Source: Pyxidicoccus xibeiensis (GTDB lineage Bacteria > Myxococcota > Myxococcia > Myxococcales > Myxococcaceae). From it: DNA of 64,000 nt. The first letter of the stretch is position 1; each line of letters begins with the position of its first letter. Below are positions 43,971-55,667 of the stretch, in pieces. The notes under the pieces are model-generated. The model searched no databases and was not told the DNA's origin. It was given only the letters and a program-made list of their open reading frames with translations. A program made the position numbers and the translations under genes. Location of the stretch: contig NZ_JAJVKV010000005.1 in NCBI RefSeq assembly GCF_024198175.1, forward strand, positions 930,001 through 994,000, in the 5' to 3' direction.

Positions 43971-44816
43971 CCACGAAGGAGGAGTTGGCTCGGGTGCGAC
44001 CGGCTCCTGCGCCCAGGTCGCATTGGGCACGGAGGCCGCGAAGGCAAAGAAGGACACGGAGGCGCTCGTCTCCAGCACGCGGTAGCCGCACCACCAGCCC
44101 ACGGGCAGCAGCACCAGGTCCCCAGGGCCCACCTCCACGTCCAGGCGCAACACCGCACCCGCGTCCTCGGGCGAGCCCCTCATCCGGCGCAGCTCGAACG
44201 CGGGAACGAGCTGGAGCCGCCTCCGCCCGTACACCTGGCAGACCAGCACGTTCTCCCGAAGAGGCGCCTCCGCCGCAGTGAAGTCCGCGGACTCCAATGA
44301 CAGCACCGGCTGTCCCTCCGTCACCACGTAGTCCGCTGGCGGTCGCAGCGACATGAGCAACTCCGGGTGCTTCACCAGCGGCACCGTGCGCGACGACGGC
44401 GCCCCCGCTGGAGGCTTCAGCCACTCCAGCAACGTGGCTACCCGCTCCGGCTCCCAGCTCCCTACCGGCACCACCGTACCTCGCAGCACCACCGGCCGGT
44501 TCTGGAAGTAGTAGCGGTCGAAGAACGCCTCCCGTGAGAGGGATTCATGTCTGTCCACCCGCGCATGGCCTTCCTCCTGCCGGTAGAGGTCCCCGTACAG
44601 GTCCAGCAGCCCTTCGAGCTTCCGGTGCAGCTTCAGCGCCTTGATGCTCCCTCTCAGACACGGGTCCTCCGCCTCGGCCCGCACCGCCGCGCGTGCCACC
44701 GCCGCGTCCACTCCCGCCCCTACCAGCACGTCGACGAGCTCCGTCTCCGCCGTGCCGCGCAGCAGGTTCTCCACGACCCAGCTTCGCCACTCGGGCGCGA
44801 GCTCTGCTCCGTTCAT
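43965..44816 (-). CDS. JmjC/cupin-8 paralogue without iron ligands
   Basis: A 283-residue member of the JmjC cluster, with the shared N-terminal helical segment (WRSWVVENLLRGT...LVDVLVGAGVDAAVARAAV) and FFDRYYFQNRPVVLRG. The cupin part is degenerate: the HxD block that is LHHDH in the neighbour is missing, and the distal His is Cys (VGWWCGYRV instead of VGWWHAV). VGPGDLVLLPVGWW and the strand framework remain. It should not bind Fe(II). Its ATG overlaps the stop of the intact paralogue (ATGA at 44813-44816), so the two are made together. The C-terminus (PTPPSWR) runs into the solo IS21-like end. Confidence 0.75.
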   Translation of the reverse strand: MNGAELAPEWRSWVVENLLRGTAETELVDVLVGAGVDAAVARAAVRAEAEDPCLRGSIKALKLHRKLEGLLDLYGDLYRQEEGHARVDRHESLSREAFFDRYYFQNRPVVLRGTVVPVGSWEPERVATLLEWLKPPAGAPSSRTVPLVKHPELLMSLRPPADYVVTEGQPVLSLESADFTAAEAPLRENVLVCQVYGRRRLQLVPAFELRRMRGSPEDAGAVLRLDVEVGPGDLVLLPVGWWCGYRVLETSASVSFFAFAASVPNATWAQEPVAPEPTPPSWR

Positions 44817-45847
44817 CGTTCCACCCTCCCCGGCTTCGGACCGAGCCAGTAATCCCGCCACTCCGTGTTGCGCTGCTCACGGTCAAAGCACACGAACGTC
44901 ACCGACAGACTGATGTCCAGCGCTCGCACCGCGTGCCACCAGCCCACCGGAATCAGCAGCGCATCCCCCGGTCCCACCTCGCACGTGTGCACCGTCGCAC
45001 GCGCAAAGTCAGGGAAGCGCTCGAGGTCCGGCGCCCGGATGTCCACCGCGCTGTAGAGCCCGCGGTCGTTGTAGAGCCACGGCGTCTCCCAAGAAGGCGC
45101 CAGCCAGAAGCGCTTGCGCCCCAGCACCTGGCAGAACAGCACGTTGAGGTGGTCGTGGTGCAGGTTCGACAGCGTGCCCGCCGGCCCGAACCACAGGTGC
45201 ACGCTCTCCGGGGTCAGGATGTCCGGGTGCACGTAGCCCGCCGGTGCCCGGATATCCGACAACAACGGCCGGAACGCCTCGCGCAGCAGCAGGCTGTTGC
45301 GCGCCACCACATACAGGTCGTTCGTCTCGCCCGCGCTCCGCATCCGGGCCACCAGCTCGCGCAGGGGTAACGACTGGCGCAGGTGCTCCGCGTTGAAGTC
45401 CGGGTCCGCGTCCGACTCCCGGCCCGCCATCACCTCCACCGCCTCGTCACCGAACCGCTCCGCGAGCCACTCCGGCGTCCAGCGCTTCAGCGCGGGCCAG
45501 TCCTCCATCAGCCCCTCGATGATGACGGGCCGGTTGCGCAGGTAGTAGCGCTCGAAGAACTCCCCCGGGGACAGCTGACGCCGTCGCTCCACCTGCGGCC
45601 CCTCGCTCCGGTAGAGGGCGGACCGCGCCTCCAGCAGCGCCTCCAGCTCCCTCCTCCGGGGCGCCGCCGCTCTCGCCTGGCGGACCGCGGGGTGCTCCGC
45701 GACGGACTCCACCTCCGCCTGCGCCTGCTCCAACGACTCACCCGACGCTCGCAAGAGCATGACCAGACGCTGCGACGGCACGCCGCGAGTCAGGTTTTCC
45801 GCTATCCAGGCACGCCGCTCGTGCAAGGCATTCTTGTCAGGCCGCAT
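44813..45847 (-). CDS. JmjC/cupin-8 dioxygenase-like protein (intact, copy 2)
   Basis: A 344-residue Fe(II)/2-oxoglutarate-dependent JmjC-like hydroxylase. An N-terminal helical domain (1-90) is followed by FFERYYLRNRPVIIEGLMEDWPAL and the cupin core with LWFGPAGTLSNLHHDHLNV (iron ligands H230 and D232), KRFWLAP (2-oxoglutarate contact) and VGPGDALLIPVGWWHAV (H305). The closest characterised relatives hydroxylate Asn, His or Arg side chains of proteins (family knowledge). Start at 45847; a Pro/Asn-rich peptide gene is divergent from it, 60 bp away. Confidence 0.88.
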   Translation of the reverse strand: MRPDKNALHERRAWIAENLTRGVPSQRLVMLLRASGESLEQAQAEVESVAEHPAVRQARAAAPRRRELEALLEARSALYRSEGPQVERRRQLSPGEFFERYYLRNRPVIIEGLMEDWPALKRWTPEWLAERFGDEAVEVMAGRESDADPDFNAEHLRQSLPLRELVARMRSAGETNDLYVVARNSLLLREAFRPLLSDIRAPAGYVHPDILTPESVHLWFGPAGTLSNLHHDHLNVLFCQVLGRKRFWLAPSWETPWLYNDRGLYSAVDIRAPDLERFPDFARATVHTCEVGPGDALLIPVGWWHAVRALDISLSVTFVCFDREQRNTEWRDYWLGPKPGRVER

Positions 45848-45907
45848 CACGTGCTCGGTGCGATATACCCGCAGTGCTGTCCATCGCCGCTGTGCTCCTG
45901 GAGACCC

Positions 45908-46075
45908 ATGGCCACGCAACCCGATCCTCTCCCGCAGATCGTCCCCAACCCGCCGCCCAACCCGCCCACCATCCAGGAGCCGGCCATCGTCCCGAACCCG
46001 GGCAGCCATCCCCATCCGGCAGACGTGACGCGCCAGCCGACGCCGCCGCCGACCACGCCTCCGCTGAAGAAGTAG
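45908..46075 (+). CDS. Small Pro/Asn-rich peptide divergent from the JmjC genes
   Basis: A 55-residue peptide with 22 prolines and a repeated IVPNP core (QIVPNPPPNPP and AIVPNPGS), ending in PLKK. No signal peptide or Cys. The frame is open far upstream, so the ORF itself is not strong evidence; a weak CTGGAGA ribosome site stands 5-11 nt before the ATG. It lies between two JmjC genes on the opposite strand. It could be a substrate of these hydroxylases. Confidence 0.45.
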   Translation: MATQPDPLPQIVPNPPPNPPTIQEPAIVPNPGSHPHPADVTRQPTPPPTTPPLKK

Positions 46076-46093
46076 TCGCCGGGCCGTCCCGCC

Positions 46094-47101
46094 TCACCGC
46101 AGCCTCCACCAGGTGTTGCCTCCCGGGACGTCGAACTCCTGGAAGGTGATGGAGACGCTGACGTCGAGCGCCAGGACCTGGTGCCACCAGCCCGCGGGGA
46201 TGAGCAACATCTCCCCGGGCCCCACCACGTCCTCCAGCACGTCCGCCTCCCCGTAGGCGGGAAAGCGCTCCAGGTCCGGGTGCTCGGCATCCACCTGGCT
46301 CCAGACCTCACGGTGGCTGTAGAGCGACTGCGTCTGGAACGAGGGGATGAGCCGGAAGCGCTTGCGCCCGGCAATCTGCCCGAAGAGCACCGTGCCCAGG
46401 TCATGGTGCAGCGCCGTCAGCGTGCCCGCCGGCCCCACCCAGAGCTTCACGGCGCCGGCCAGCTGCGTCCGGCGCAGCACGCCCTCCGGATAGCGCACGT
46501 CGTCCAGCAGCGTGCGCAGCTCCGTGCGCTCCAGGGCGAAGTTGCGCGCCGTGAGGTACAAGTCATTGGACGGTCCGCCTTCGAGCAGGCGGCGGATGAA
46601 CTCCCCGAAGCGCATCACCGTGCGGCAGGGGTCCGGCTCCAGGTCATGGTCCGCGCGCGACTCGCGGCCCGCCATCACCTCCACCTCCACGTGGCCGTAG
46701 CGCTCCGCCAGGGCCTGGGGCTGCCAGCGCTCCAGGGCCGGCCAGCCGTCCATGAAGCCCTGGAGGATGACGGGCCGGTGCGCGAAGTAGTAGCGCTCCA
46801 TCAGCTCGCGCGGGGACACGCCACGGCGGCGTTCCAGTTGCCGGTGCCAGCCGGCCTGACGATGGAGCGCCACCCGGGTGTCGAGCAGCGCCCGGTGCTC
46901 TCCGTGGAGCTTCGTGCGCTGGCGCCCGTGCTCCACGGCGGGATGCCGCCGCGCCGCTTCCACCCCGGCCTTCGCCTGCTCCGGCGGTGTGCCCGCCTGG
47001 ACCAGGGCGCGCTCCAGCGCCTCCGGCGCCACGCCCAGGACCAGGTTCTCCGCCAGCCACGCCTGGCACTCCGGCGAGAGACTCGCTACCGCGTCCGCCA
47101 T
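46094..47101 (-). CDS. JmjC/cupin-8 dioxygenase-like protein (intact, copy 3)
   Basis: A 335-residue paralogue with the same N-terminal domain (QAWLAENLVLGVAPEALERALVQAG) and an intact iron site: LTALHHDLGTVLF (H232, D234) and IPAGWWHQV (H307), with RKRFRLIPSF. The residue after the HxD block that is Asn in copy 2 is Thr here. The ATG at 47101 has AAGGGCAGG upstream; 47119 is the alternative. Its stop lies 18 nt from the converging peptide gene. Confidence 0.87.
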   Translation of the reverse strand: MADAVASLSPECQAWLAENLVLGVAPEALERALVQAGTPPEQAKAGVEAARRHPAVEHGRQRTKLHGEHRALLDTRVALHRQAGWHRQLERRRGVSPRELMERYYFAHRPVILQGFMDGWPALERWQPQALAERYGHVEVEVMAGRESRADHDLEPDPCRTVMRFGEFIRRLLEGGPSNDLYLTARNFALERTELRTLLDDVRYPEGVLRRTQLAGAVKLWVGPAGTLTALHHDLGTVLFGQIAGRKRFRLIPSFQTQSLYSHREVWSQVDAEHPDLERFPAYGEADVLEDVVGPGEMLLIPAGWWHQVLALDVSVSITFQEFDVPGGNTWWRLR

Positions 47102-47297
47102 GCACCCTGCCCTTCGCATCGGGGGCGAGCATGCCTGCTCGGCGGCTGTTCATCACCCTTGCTTCTCGCGGCAGCTTCGTTGCAGCCAGAAGGCGGCCGG
47201 CCGGGCCCTCCACCGACGGCTCCGGCCTGGAGCGGGCCTGCGCCATCGCGACGCTCCACTGGCCCACGGACACCTAGATTGCCCGCAGGAGGTCCGA

Positions 47298-47717
47298 ATG
47301 AAGACAGGCAGCGGCCCGGTCCGGCTCTTCCGTCATGCGGCTGGTGCGGCGGTGCTTGCCAGCCTCTTCGTCCTCGCGGCACCGGCGAGCGGACATGCAG
47401 GGGACGCAGCGCCGCAGCTGTCCTGCTACCGGCTGGCCCTGGATGGCGGACTGACGGACGAATACGCGGCCACCCAGCTGTGCCGTGGAGCCCGCTCGTC
47501 CGCTCCCGCCCGGTGCTTCCTGCGCGTGCAGGACGAGGGCTCCCTGACGCAGGGGCAGGCCGTCCAGCTCTGCCAGTTCGCCACCCCCGAGGAGGACCCC
47601 GCCGCCTGCTACCTCCAGGCGCGGCGGAAGACCTTCCTCGAGGAGTGGCGTGCGGTGCAGCTCTGCCAACCTCCGGTGACGGAGTTCCTGCGCTACTGCC
47701 CCGTCTACGTGCACTGA
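47298..47717 (+). CDS. Secreted protein with three Cys repeats
   Basis: A 139-residue protein with a signal peptide (ends ASGHA-GDAAPQ). The mature part consists of three ~36-residue repeats with the pattern C(Y/F)-x8-L-T/E-x3-A-x2-LC: CYRLALDGGLTDEYAATQLC, CFLRVQDEGSLTQGQAVQLC and CYLQARRKTFLEEWRAVQLC, plus a final Cys. One disulphide per repeat is likely. Ribosome site AGGAGG precedes the ATG. Function unknown. Confidence 0.8.
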   Translation: MKTGSGPVRLFRHAAGAAVLASLFVLAAPASGHAGDAAPQLSCYRLALDGGLTDEYAATQLCRGARSSAPARCFLRVQDEGSLTQGQAVQLCQFATPEEDPAACYLQARRKTFLEEWRAVQLCQPPVTEFLRYCPVYVH

Positions 47718-47727
47718 GGAGCCTGGC

Positions 47728-48120
47728 TCACTTGTTTCGCTTGAGCCGCGCTCGTGCCTTCTTGATTGTCTTCGCGAGCTCCTTGTTCGCCGGCTGGAGC
47801 TTGAGGGCCTGCTCGAGAAACTCCAGCGCGACATCCTCGGCCCCACCCCGCTCAAGGAAGAACTCGCCAAGGCGAATCAGGGTCGGGACGTTCTCCGGCT
47901 CCATTTGCAGGATGGCCCTGAAGACCTGCTCCAGGTCCTCGAGCATTCCATCGAGCTCCGGGTCGTCGGGCTCCACGTCGAGGAGGTCGTTCTCGATGCG
48001 GTCGGCGGCCTTGAGCAGCCGCTTCATCTCCGCATCAGCGGCGGACTTCTTGCTGGCCTTGGAGGACTGCTTCTTCGCCACAGGCTGCTTCTTCTTCACT
48101 GCGGATTTCTTCGTTGCCAT
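47728..48120 (-). CDS. Lys-rich TPR protein
   Basis: A 130-residue protein with a basic, disordered N-terminus (ATKKSAVKKKQPVAKKQ, histone-tail-like) and two TPR-like repeats (ELDGMLEDLEQVFRAILQMEPENV; LIRLGEFFLERGGAEDVALEFLEQALKLQP). It may bind nucleic acid through the basic tail. It starts at the second ATG (48120), where the basic tail begins; the ORF could extend 14 codons. Confidence 0.7.
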   Translation of the reverse strand: MATKKSAVKKKQPVAKKQSSKASKKSAADAEMKRLLKAADRIENDLLDVEPDDPELDGMLEDLEQVFRAILQMEPENVPTLIRLGEFFLERGGAEDVALEFLEQALKLQPANKELAKTIKKARARLKRNK

Positions 48121-48175
48121 GGAGGTCGACAGCATGTCCCGCCAACCTCTCCTCGTCTTCAACTAAGCTCGCGGA

Positions 48176-49042
48176 ATGCCGGAGCAGCCACCGCCCCCCG
48201 GAGACCTCCCCACGGCCCGCGTCCTGGAACAGAGCGCGGCCGACGCGCCGCCCACGCCGCGCCTGCTGCTCGCGTCCGGGAGCGAGCCACGCGCCATGCT
48301 CGTGCGTCGTGGCTTCCAGCCCACCCTCGCCCCGCTGGACCTGCCCTTCCCCGCCGACATGGACGGAGAGCGCCTGGAGCGACTCGTGGAGCGCCTGGGG
48401 CACTACGCCTTCCGCCTCTTCCTGCGCGGCGCCATCCTCCGGCGCGGCAGCTTTCTTCCCGCCGAGGCCACGCGGTACCTGGAGGAGTCCCAGGCCACCA
48501 CGTTCGCCAATGACCTGGTGACACTGGGGCTCGCGGCCCGCGAGGACGACGGGCGCTTCCGCCTCCTGTACCCCGCCGCCAGCTTCGGCGGCACGCTGGA
48601 GTGGTACGTGGCGCGCGAGCTGCGCCTGCGGTTCGGCTTCGACGTCGCCGTCGGCGTGAAGTTCCACGCGCCGGAAGTCGGCGGAGACCTGGACGTGGTC
48701 GCCACCGCCGAGAGCAAGCTCCTGTACCTGGAGATGAAGTCCTCGCCCCCCAAGCACCTGGCGCCCGACGAGGTAGGAGCCTTCTTCCGGCGCGTGCGCG
48801 CGCTGCGGCCCCACCTGGCCATCTTCGTCATGGACACCGCGCTGCGCCTGTCCGACAAGGTGCTGCCCCTGCTCCAGGCCGAGCTGAGCACCCAGCCGCC
48901 CCCCGCTCCCCGGCGCGTGGTCCGCGAGGTCTGGGCCCTCACCCCGCACCTCTACGTGGTCAACGCGCGGCAGGACCTGATGAGCAACATCGGCCTCGCC
49001 ATCGCGGAGGGCTTCCGCGCGCTCGCGCCTCCTCCGCCGTGA
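48176..49042 (+). CDS. PD-(D/E)XK nuclease-like protein
   Basis: A 288-residue protein. Residues ~60-125 look like a winged helix (YAFRLFLRGAILRRGSFLPAEATRYL and LVTLGLAAREDDGRFRLLYP). The C-terminal half has the restriction-endonuclease-like core: EWYVARELRLRFGF, then GGDLDVVATAESKLLYLEMKSSPP (Asp and E-x-K). DNA cleavage is a reasonable inference; no methylase is beside it. The N-terminal ~40 residues are Pro-rich and disordered. Confidence 0.65.
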   Translation: MPEQPPPPGDLPTARVLEQSAADAPPTPRLLLASGSEPRAMLVRRGFQPTLAPLDLPFPADMDGERLERLVERLGHYAFRLFLRGAILRRGSFLPAEATRYLEESQATTFANDLVTLGLAAREDDGRFRLLYPAASFGGTLEWYVARELRLRFGFDVAVGVKFHAPEVGGDLDVVATAESKLLYLEMKSSPPKHLAPDEVGAFFRRVRALRPHLAIFVMDTALRLSDKVLPLLQAELSTQPPPAPRRVVREVWALTPHLYVVNARQDLMSNIGLAIAEGFRALAPPPP

Positions 49043-49185
49043 GCCCGCCGGTGCGGTAGCGAGAAAACAGGAAGGCCCCAACCGCTGCTGACGCCGGTCA
49101 TCCTGGCGCACGAGCGCGGCGTGCTGCTGGACCTGGACGGCGTGCGCCCCCTGGCTTCGCGCCGGGTCGCCGTGGACATGCTCCA

Positions 49186-49419
49186 CTACGCCTGCGCGGT
49201 GCTGGCGCCCCCGGGGCTTCGCTTCCGGGCCCCCCGGCCCTCCGGCGAAGTCACGGCCGGCAGCAACGTCACCTCGCCCCGCCGAGAGGACGGCCGGCTC
49301 GCACTCCGGGACGCCTGCCGGCGGCGCCGGCGCACCCACCACACCGCCACGGCGGCCACGACGACCACCACGCCAAAGCGCGACAGCGAGGGGATGAACG
49401 ACGAGTCACGGACAGGCAT
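49186..49419 (-). CDS. Small single-pass membrane protein
   Basis: A 77-residue protein with one TM helix (FGVVVVVAAVAVWWV) followed by a strongly basic tail (RRRRRQASRSASRPSSRR). A GAGGAGG ribosome site lies 6 nt before the ATG and codons are GC3-biased, which supports the gene. The basic tail predicts cytoplasmic orientation of the C-terminus. Unknown function. The 143 bp between 49043 and 49185 and the 152 bp after 49419 show nothing clear. Confidence 0.55.
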   Translation of the reverse strand: MPVRDSSFIPSLSRFGVVVVVAAVAVWWVRRRRRQASRSASRPSSRRGEVTLLPAVTSPEGRGARKRSPGGASTAQA

Positions 49420-49571
49420 CGCGGCCTCCTCTGAGGGACGCCGCCAGGGATTGCACCTCGAATGCCAGGACGCAGTGCCCGTGGCTCCAGCGGGTTACGT
49501 GCCGCCGTCCCCCGGGCTGCTCCAGACTGGAGCACCGGATTGGTGCGACTGCTCCAGACTGGACGTCCGCC

Positions 49572-51788
<2,217 letters not shown>

Positions 51789-52123
51789 CGACCGGAGTCC
51801 AGGAGGAGCTCGTGCATGGGGAGGGGTCAGCGCCACAAAGGACAAGAAGCGGCGGGCCCCATCCTGCCCCGCCTCAGAGTCAATAAGCACCCGCTCCCGT
51901 CGGAGTGGCGCGGGCTGAACACTCCTGCTCCGGAAAGCCGCACATGGAGTGCCATCGCAGGCGCCAGCCATCAACCCGGCCCGCACCTGTAGTCGTCAGC
52001 CTACAGGCCGGGTGAGCGGGCTTCGTCCTTTCGCACCCTTGGCTCGGGCCCGGGGCTTGCTCTTGCCGCCCCGCGTCTGGCCGCCAACGACACCCCCGAC
52101 GGCCTCAACGCAAGGACGACATC
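51789..52123. promoter_or_regulatory. Divergent intergenic region with a hairpin
   Basis: 335 bp without a gene between the hybrid kinase and the lipoprotein at 52124. It holds a 7-bp stem CCTGTAG (51986-51992) facing CTACAGG (52001-52007), prolonged by CCCGG/CCGGG flanks with a small bulge. It must contain both promoters; no sigma-54 or ECF element is clear. Confidence 0.4.
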
Positions 52124-53104
52124 ATGTTCAAGAAGAGTGCGTGGCTGCTCTCCGCCCTGGCCCTCACCGCCTGTCAGAAGGAGGTCGACTTCCAGGACGG
52201 CCTGCCCACCGTGGACACCGTGAAGCTGGCCCTGCCGGCGAGCGACTCGCAGGGCCAGGGGCTGGTGAGCACCGAGGGCGGCGTGCGCGCCCACAAGCAG
52301 GGCGAGGTCTCCGGCTTCTACCTCCTCACGCTCGGCTCCGTGGTGCTGGTGAATGGCACCACCGCCTTCACGCTCGCGGGCCTGGCGGCGGTCGCCAGCC
52401 AGGAGCCCACGTCCGTGGACGGGGACACCGCCACCTTCGGCCCGCACACGCCCGCCGGCAGCTCCACCACGTGGCGGCTGACGGTGACGCGCACGGATGC
52501 GGACCGCTTCACGTATGGCCTGTCCGGCAAGCCGAAGGACGGCCCGGACTCCGCCTATGTCACCCTGCTGTCCGGCAACCACACCGTGGCCGTGGGCGAC
52601 GACGGCCGTGCGAGGCGGGGCTACGGCGAGGGCAGCTTCCTCATCGAGTGGGAGCACGTGACGCGCCTGTCGAACCAGCCGGTGAAGAAGGGCAGCGCGG
52701 AGTTCCGCTACACCCGCGCCGCGCCGGCAGAGACGGTGCGCGTGGAGGTGGACTTCCGCGAGTTCCACGGCGACAACCCCGTGCCCCTCACCGCGCTGTA
52801 CCGCTACACGCAGGTGCCCGGCGGCGAGGGCTCCTTCGCGTTCGCCAAGGATGACAACATCCACTGGTTCGACCTGACGCGCCTGGCGCCCGAGCGGCTG
52901 AGCATCAAGAGCCGCTGGAAGTCCAACGGCGAGGGCCGCTCGGACGCGCGCGTGCGCGGTGGCGACCTGACGGTGGAGGGCACCCTCGGCGAGTGCTGGG
53001 ACGCGCGCTTCCGCAGCACGGTGCTCGTGCGCAGCGACGCCTACGAGGCCTGGGGCAGCGCGCCCACCGGCTGCGCCTACACCGCGCCCGACTACGCGGA
53101 CTGA
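52124..53104 (+). CDS. Lipoprotein of unknown function
   Basis: A 326-residue lipoprotein (SALALTAC lipobox) with a beta-rich mature part (TTWRLTVTRTDADRFTYGLSGKP; WRS-like strands at the end) and two Cys near the C-terminus (GECWDARF, PTGCAYTAPDY). No family recognised. It ends 142 nt before the kinase cluster, so it is probably separate. Confidence 0.7.
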   Translation: MFKKSAWLLSALALTACQKEVDFQDGLPTVDTVKLALPASDSQGQGLVSTEGGVRAHKQGEVSGFYLLTLGSVVLVNGTTAFTLAGLAAVASQEPTSVDGDTATFGPHTPAGSSTTWRLTVTRTDADRFTYGLSGKPKDGPDSAYVTLLSGNHTVAVGDDGRARRGYGEGSFLIEWEHVTRLSNQPVKKGSAEFRYTRAAPAETVRVEVDFREFHGDNPVPLTALYRYTQVPGGEGSFAFAKDDNIHWFDLTRLAPERLSIKSRWKSNGEGRSDARVRGGDLTVEGTLGECWDARFRSTVLVRSDAYEAWGSAPTGCAYTAPDYAD

Positions 53105-53246
53105 CGACCCCGGTCGACACCCCATGCCGCCACGCACCTCCCCGGCTATGCTGCGTGCGTGGCGGCATCCCACCTCTCTTCCGAGCAGCCCCCGGCGGAC
53201 GCGTTCGCGCGCCGCCTTCCCTCCCCTTCGAGGACGGTCCGGCGCC

Positions 53247-54260
53247 ATGGCGCACGCGGCTGACCTCGGCACGCTGGGCCGGTACCGGCTGACGGCGCGC
53301 CTGGCTCGCGGCGGCATGGCGGAGGTGTACGTGGGCGTGCTGCCGGGCCCGGAAGGCTTCGAGAAGCCCGTGGTGCTCAAGCGCATGCTGCCCGAATTGG
53401 CCGGCCAGGAGACGTACCGGCAGATGTTCGCCCAGGAGGCGCGGCTGATGGCCACCTTCGGCCACGGCCACGTCGTCTCCGCGCTGGACTATGGCGTGGA
53501 GGGCGAAGCGCCCTTCCTGGTGCTGGAGTACGTGGACGGCGTGGACCTGGGCCGGGCGCTCGCGGTGAAGGGCACGCTGACGCCCGCGCTGGTGCGCCAC
53601 CTGGGGCTGTGCCTGCTGAGCGCGCTGGAGCACGTGCACGGCCTGCGCGACACCCGGGGCGAGGGGCTGGGCATCGTCCACCGCGACATCAGCCCCGCCA
53701 ACGTGCTGCTGGGGCGCACGGGCGACGTGAAGCTGGCGGACTTCGGCATCGCCAAGGGGCTGCGCTCCCCCGCGCGCACGGCGCCCGGCAGCACGCGCGG
53801 CCGGCTGCGGTACATGTCTCCGGAGCAGCTGCGCGGAGGCCCGCTGGATGCGCGCGCGGACCTGTTCTCCCTGGCGGTGCTTCTCTACGAGGTGGCCGTG
53901 GGCCAGAGCCCCTTCGCCGCAACGACGGACGCACAGCTGCTGTTCGCCGTGCGCGAGGCACGGCTGGTGCCGCCGGAGGCCCTGGTGCGCGCGGGCGGGG
54001 CCGCGCTGGCACAGGTGCTCCACCGCGCGCTGAGTGCGCACCCGGCCGAGCGCTTCGCTTCCGCCGCCGACATGGCCCGCGCGCTGATGGCGGTGGAGAC
54101 GGAGGCCCTGGCCGGAGAGCAGCCCTGGCGGGTGGCGGAGGTGGTGGCGGACACGCTGGCGGCCGAGAAGGCCGCGGTCTCCGGCGCGCCGCGTGCTGGC
54201 CGGGAGCCCGGCCCGTTCTCCGCCGCGCTGCTCGAGGTCCAGGGCGATGACGAGGGTTGA
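53247..54260 (+). CDS. Eukaryotic-type Ser/Thr protein kinase
   Basis: A 337-residue kinase without TM segment. The glycine loop is LARGGMAEVYVG, the ATP Lys is in PVVLKRM, the catalytic loop is HRDISPANV, DFG is LADFGIAKG, and APE is replaced by YMSPEQL. HRDIS lacks the Lys of HRDxKxxN; this variant is common in myxobacterial kinases (recalled) and does not by itself mean inactivity. The 30-residue C-terminal tail is linker-like. It lies directly ahead of the FHA-sigma54 activator (4-nt gap) and may phosphorylate it. Confidence 0.9.
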   Translation: MAHAADLGTLGRYRLTARLARGGMAEVYVGVLPGPEGFEKPVVLKRMLPELAGQETYRQMFAQEARLMATFGHGHVVSALDYGVEGEAPFLVLEYVDGVDLGRALAVKGTLTPALVRHLGLCLLSALEHVHGLRDTRGEGLGIVHRDISPANVLLGRTGDVKLADFGIAKGLRSPARTAPGSTRGRLRYMSPEQLRGGPLDARADLFSLAVLLYEVAVGQSPFAATTDAQLLFAVREARLVPPEALVRAGGAALAQVLHRALSAHPAERFASAADMARALMAVETEALAGEQPWRVAEVVADTLAAEKAAVSGAPRAGREPGPFSAALLEVQGDDEG

Positions 54261-54264
54261 TGGT

Positions 54265-55620
<1,356 letters not shown>

Positions 55621-55667
55621 CTCCCACCGTATCCGCCCTGCTGCTCGTGCTACCGTCCTCCGCCGTC

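Noticed and set aside
44000..47101. CRISPR-like or tandem DNA repeats in the JmjC cluster
   Set aside because: Similarity between the genes is at protein level (paralogy); no regularly spaced direct repeats were seen here or elsewhere in the window.
51825..51843. GGTCAGCGCCACAAAGGA, nearly identical to bases behind the solo IS21-like end at 43963
   Set aside because: 17 of 18 bases over a 64-kb GC-rich window can arise by chance, and the preceding IS21-end bases do not match here.
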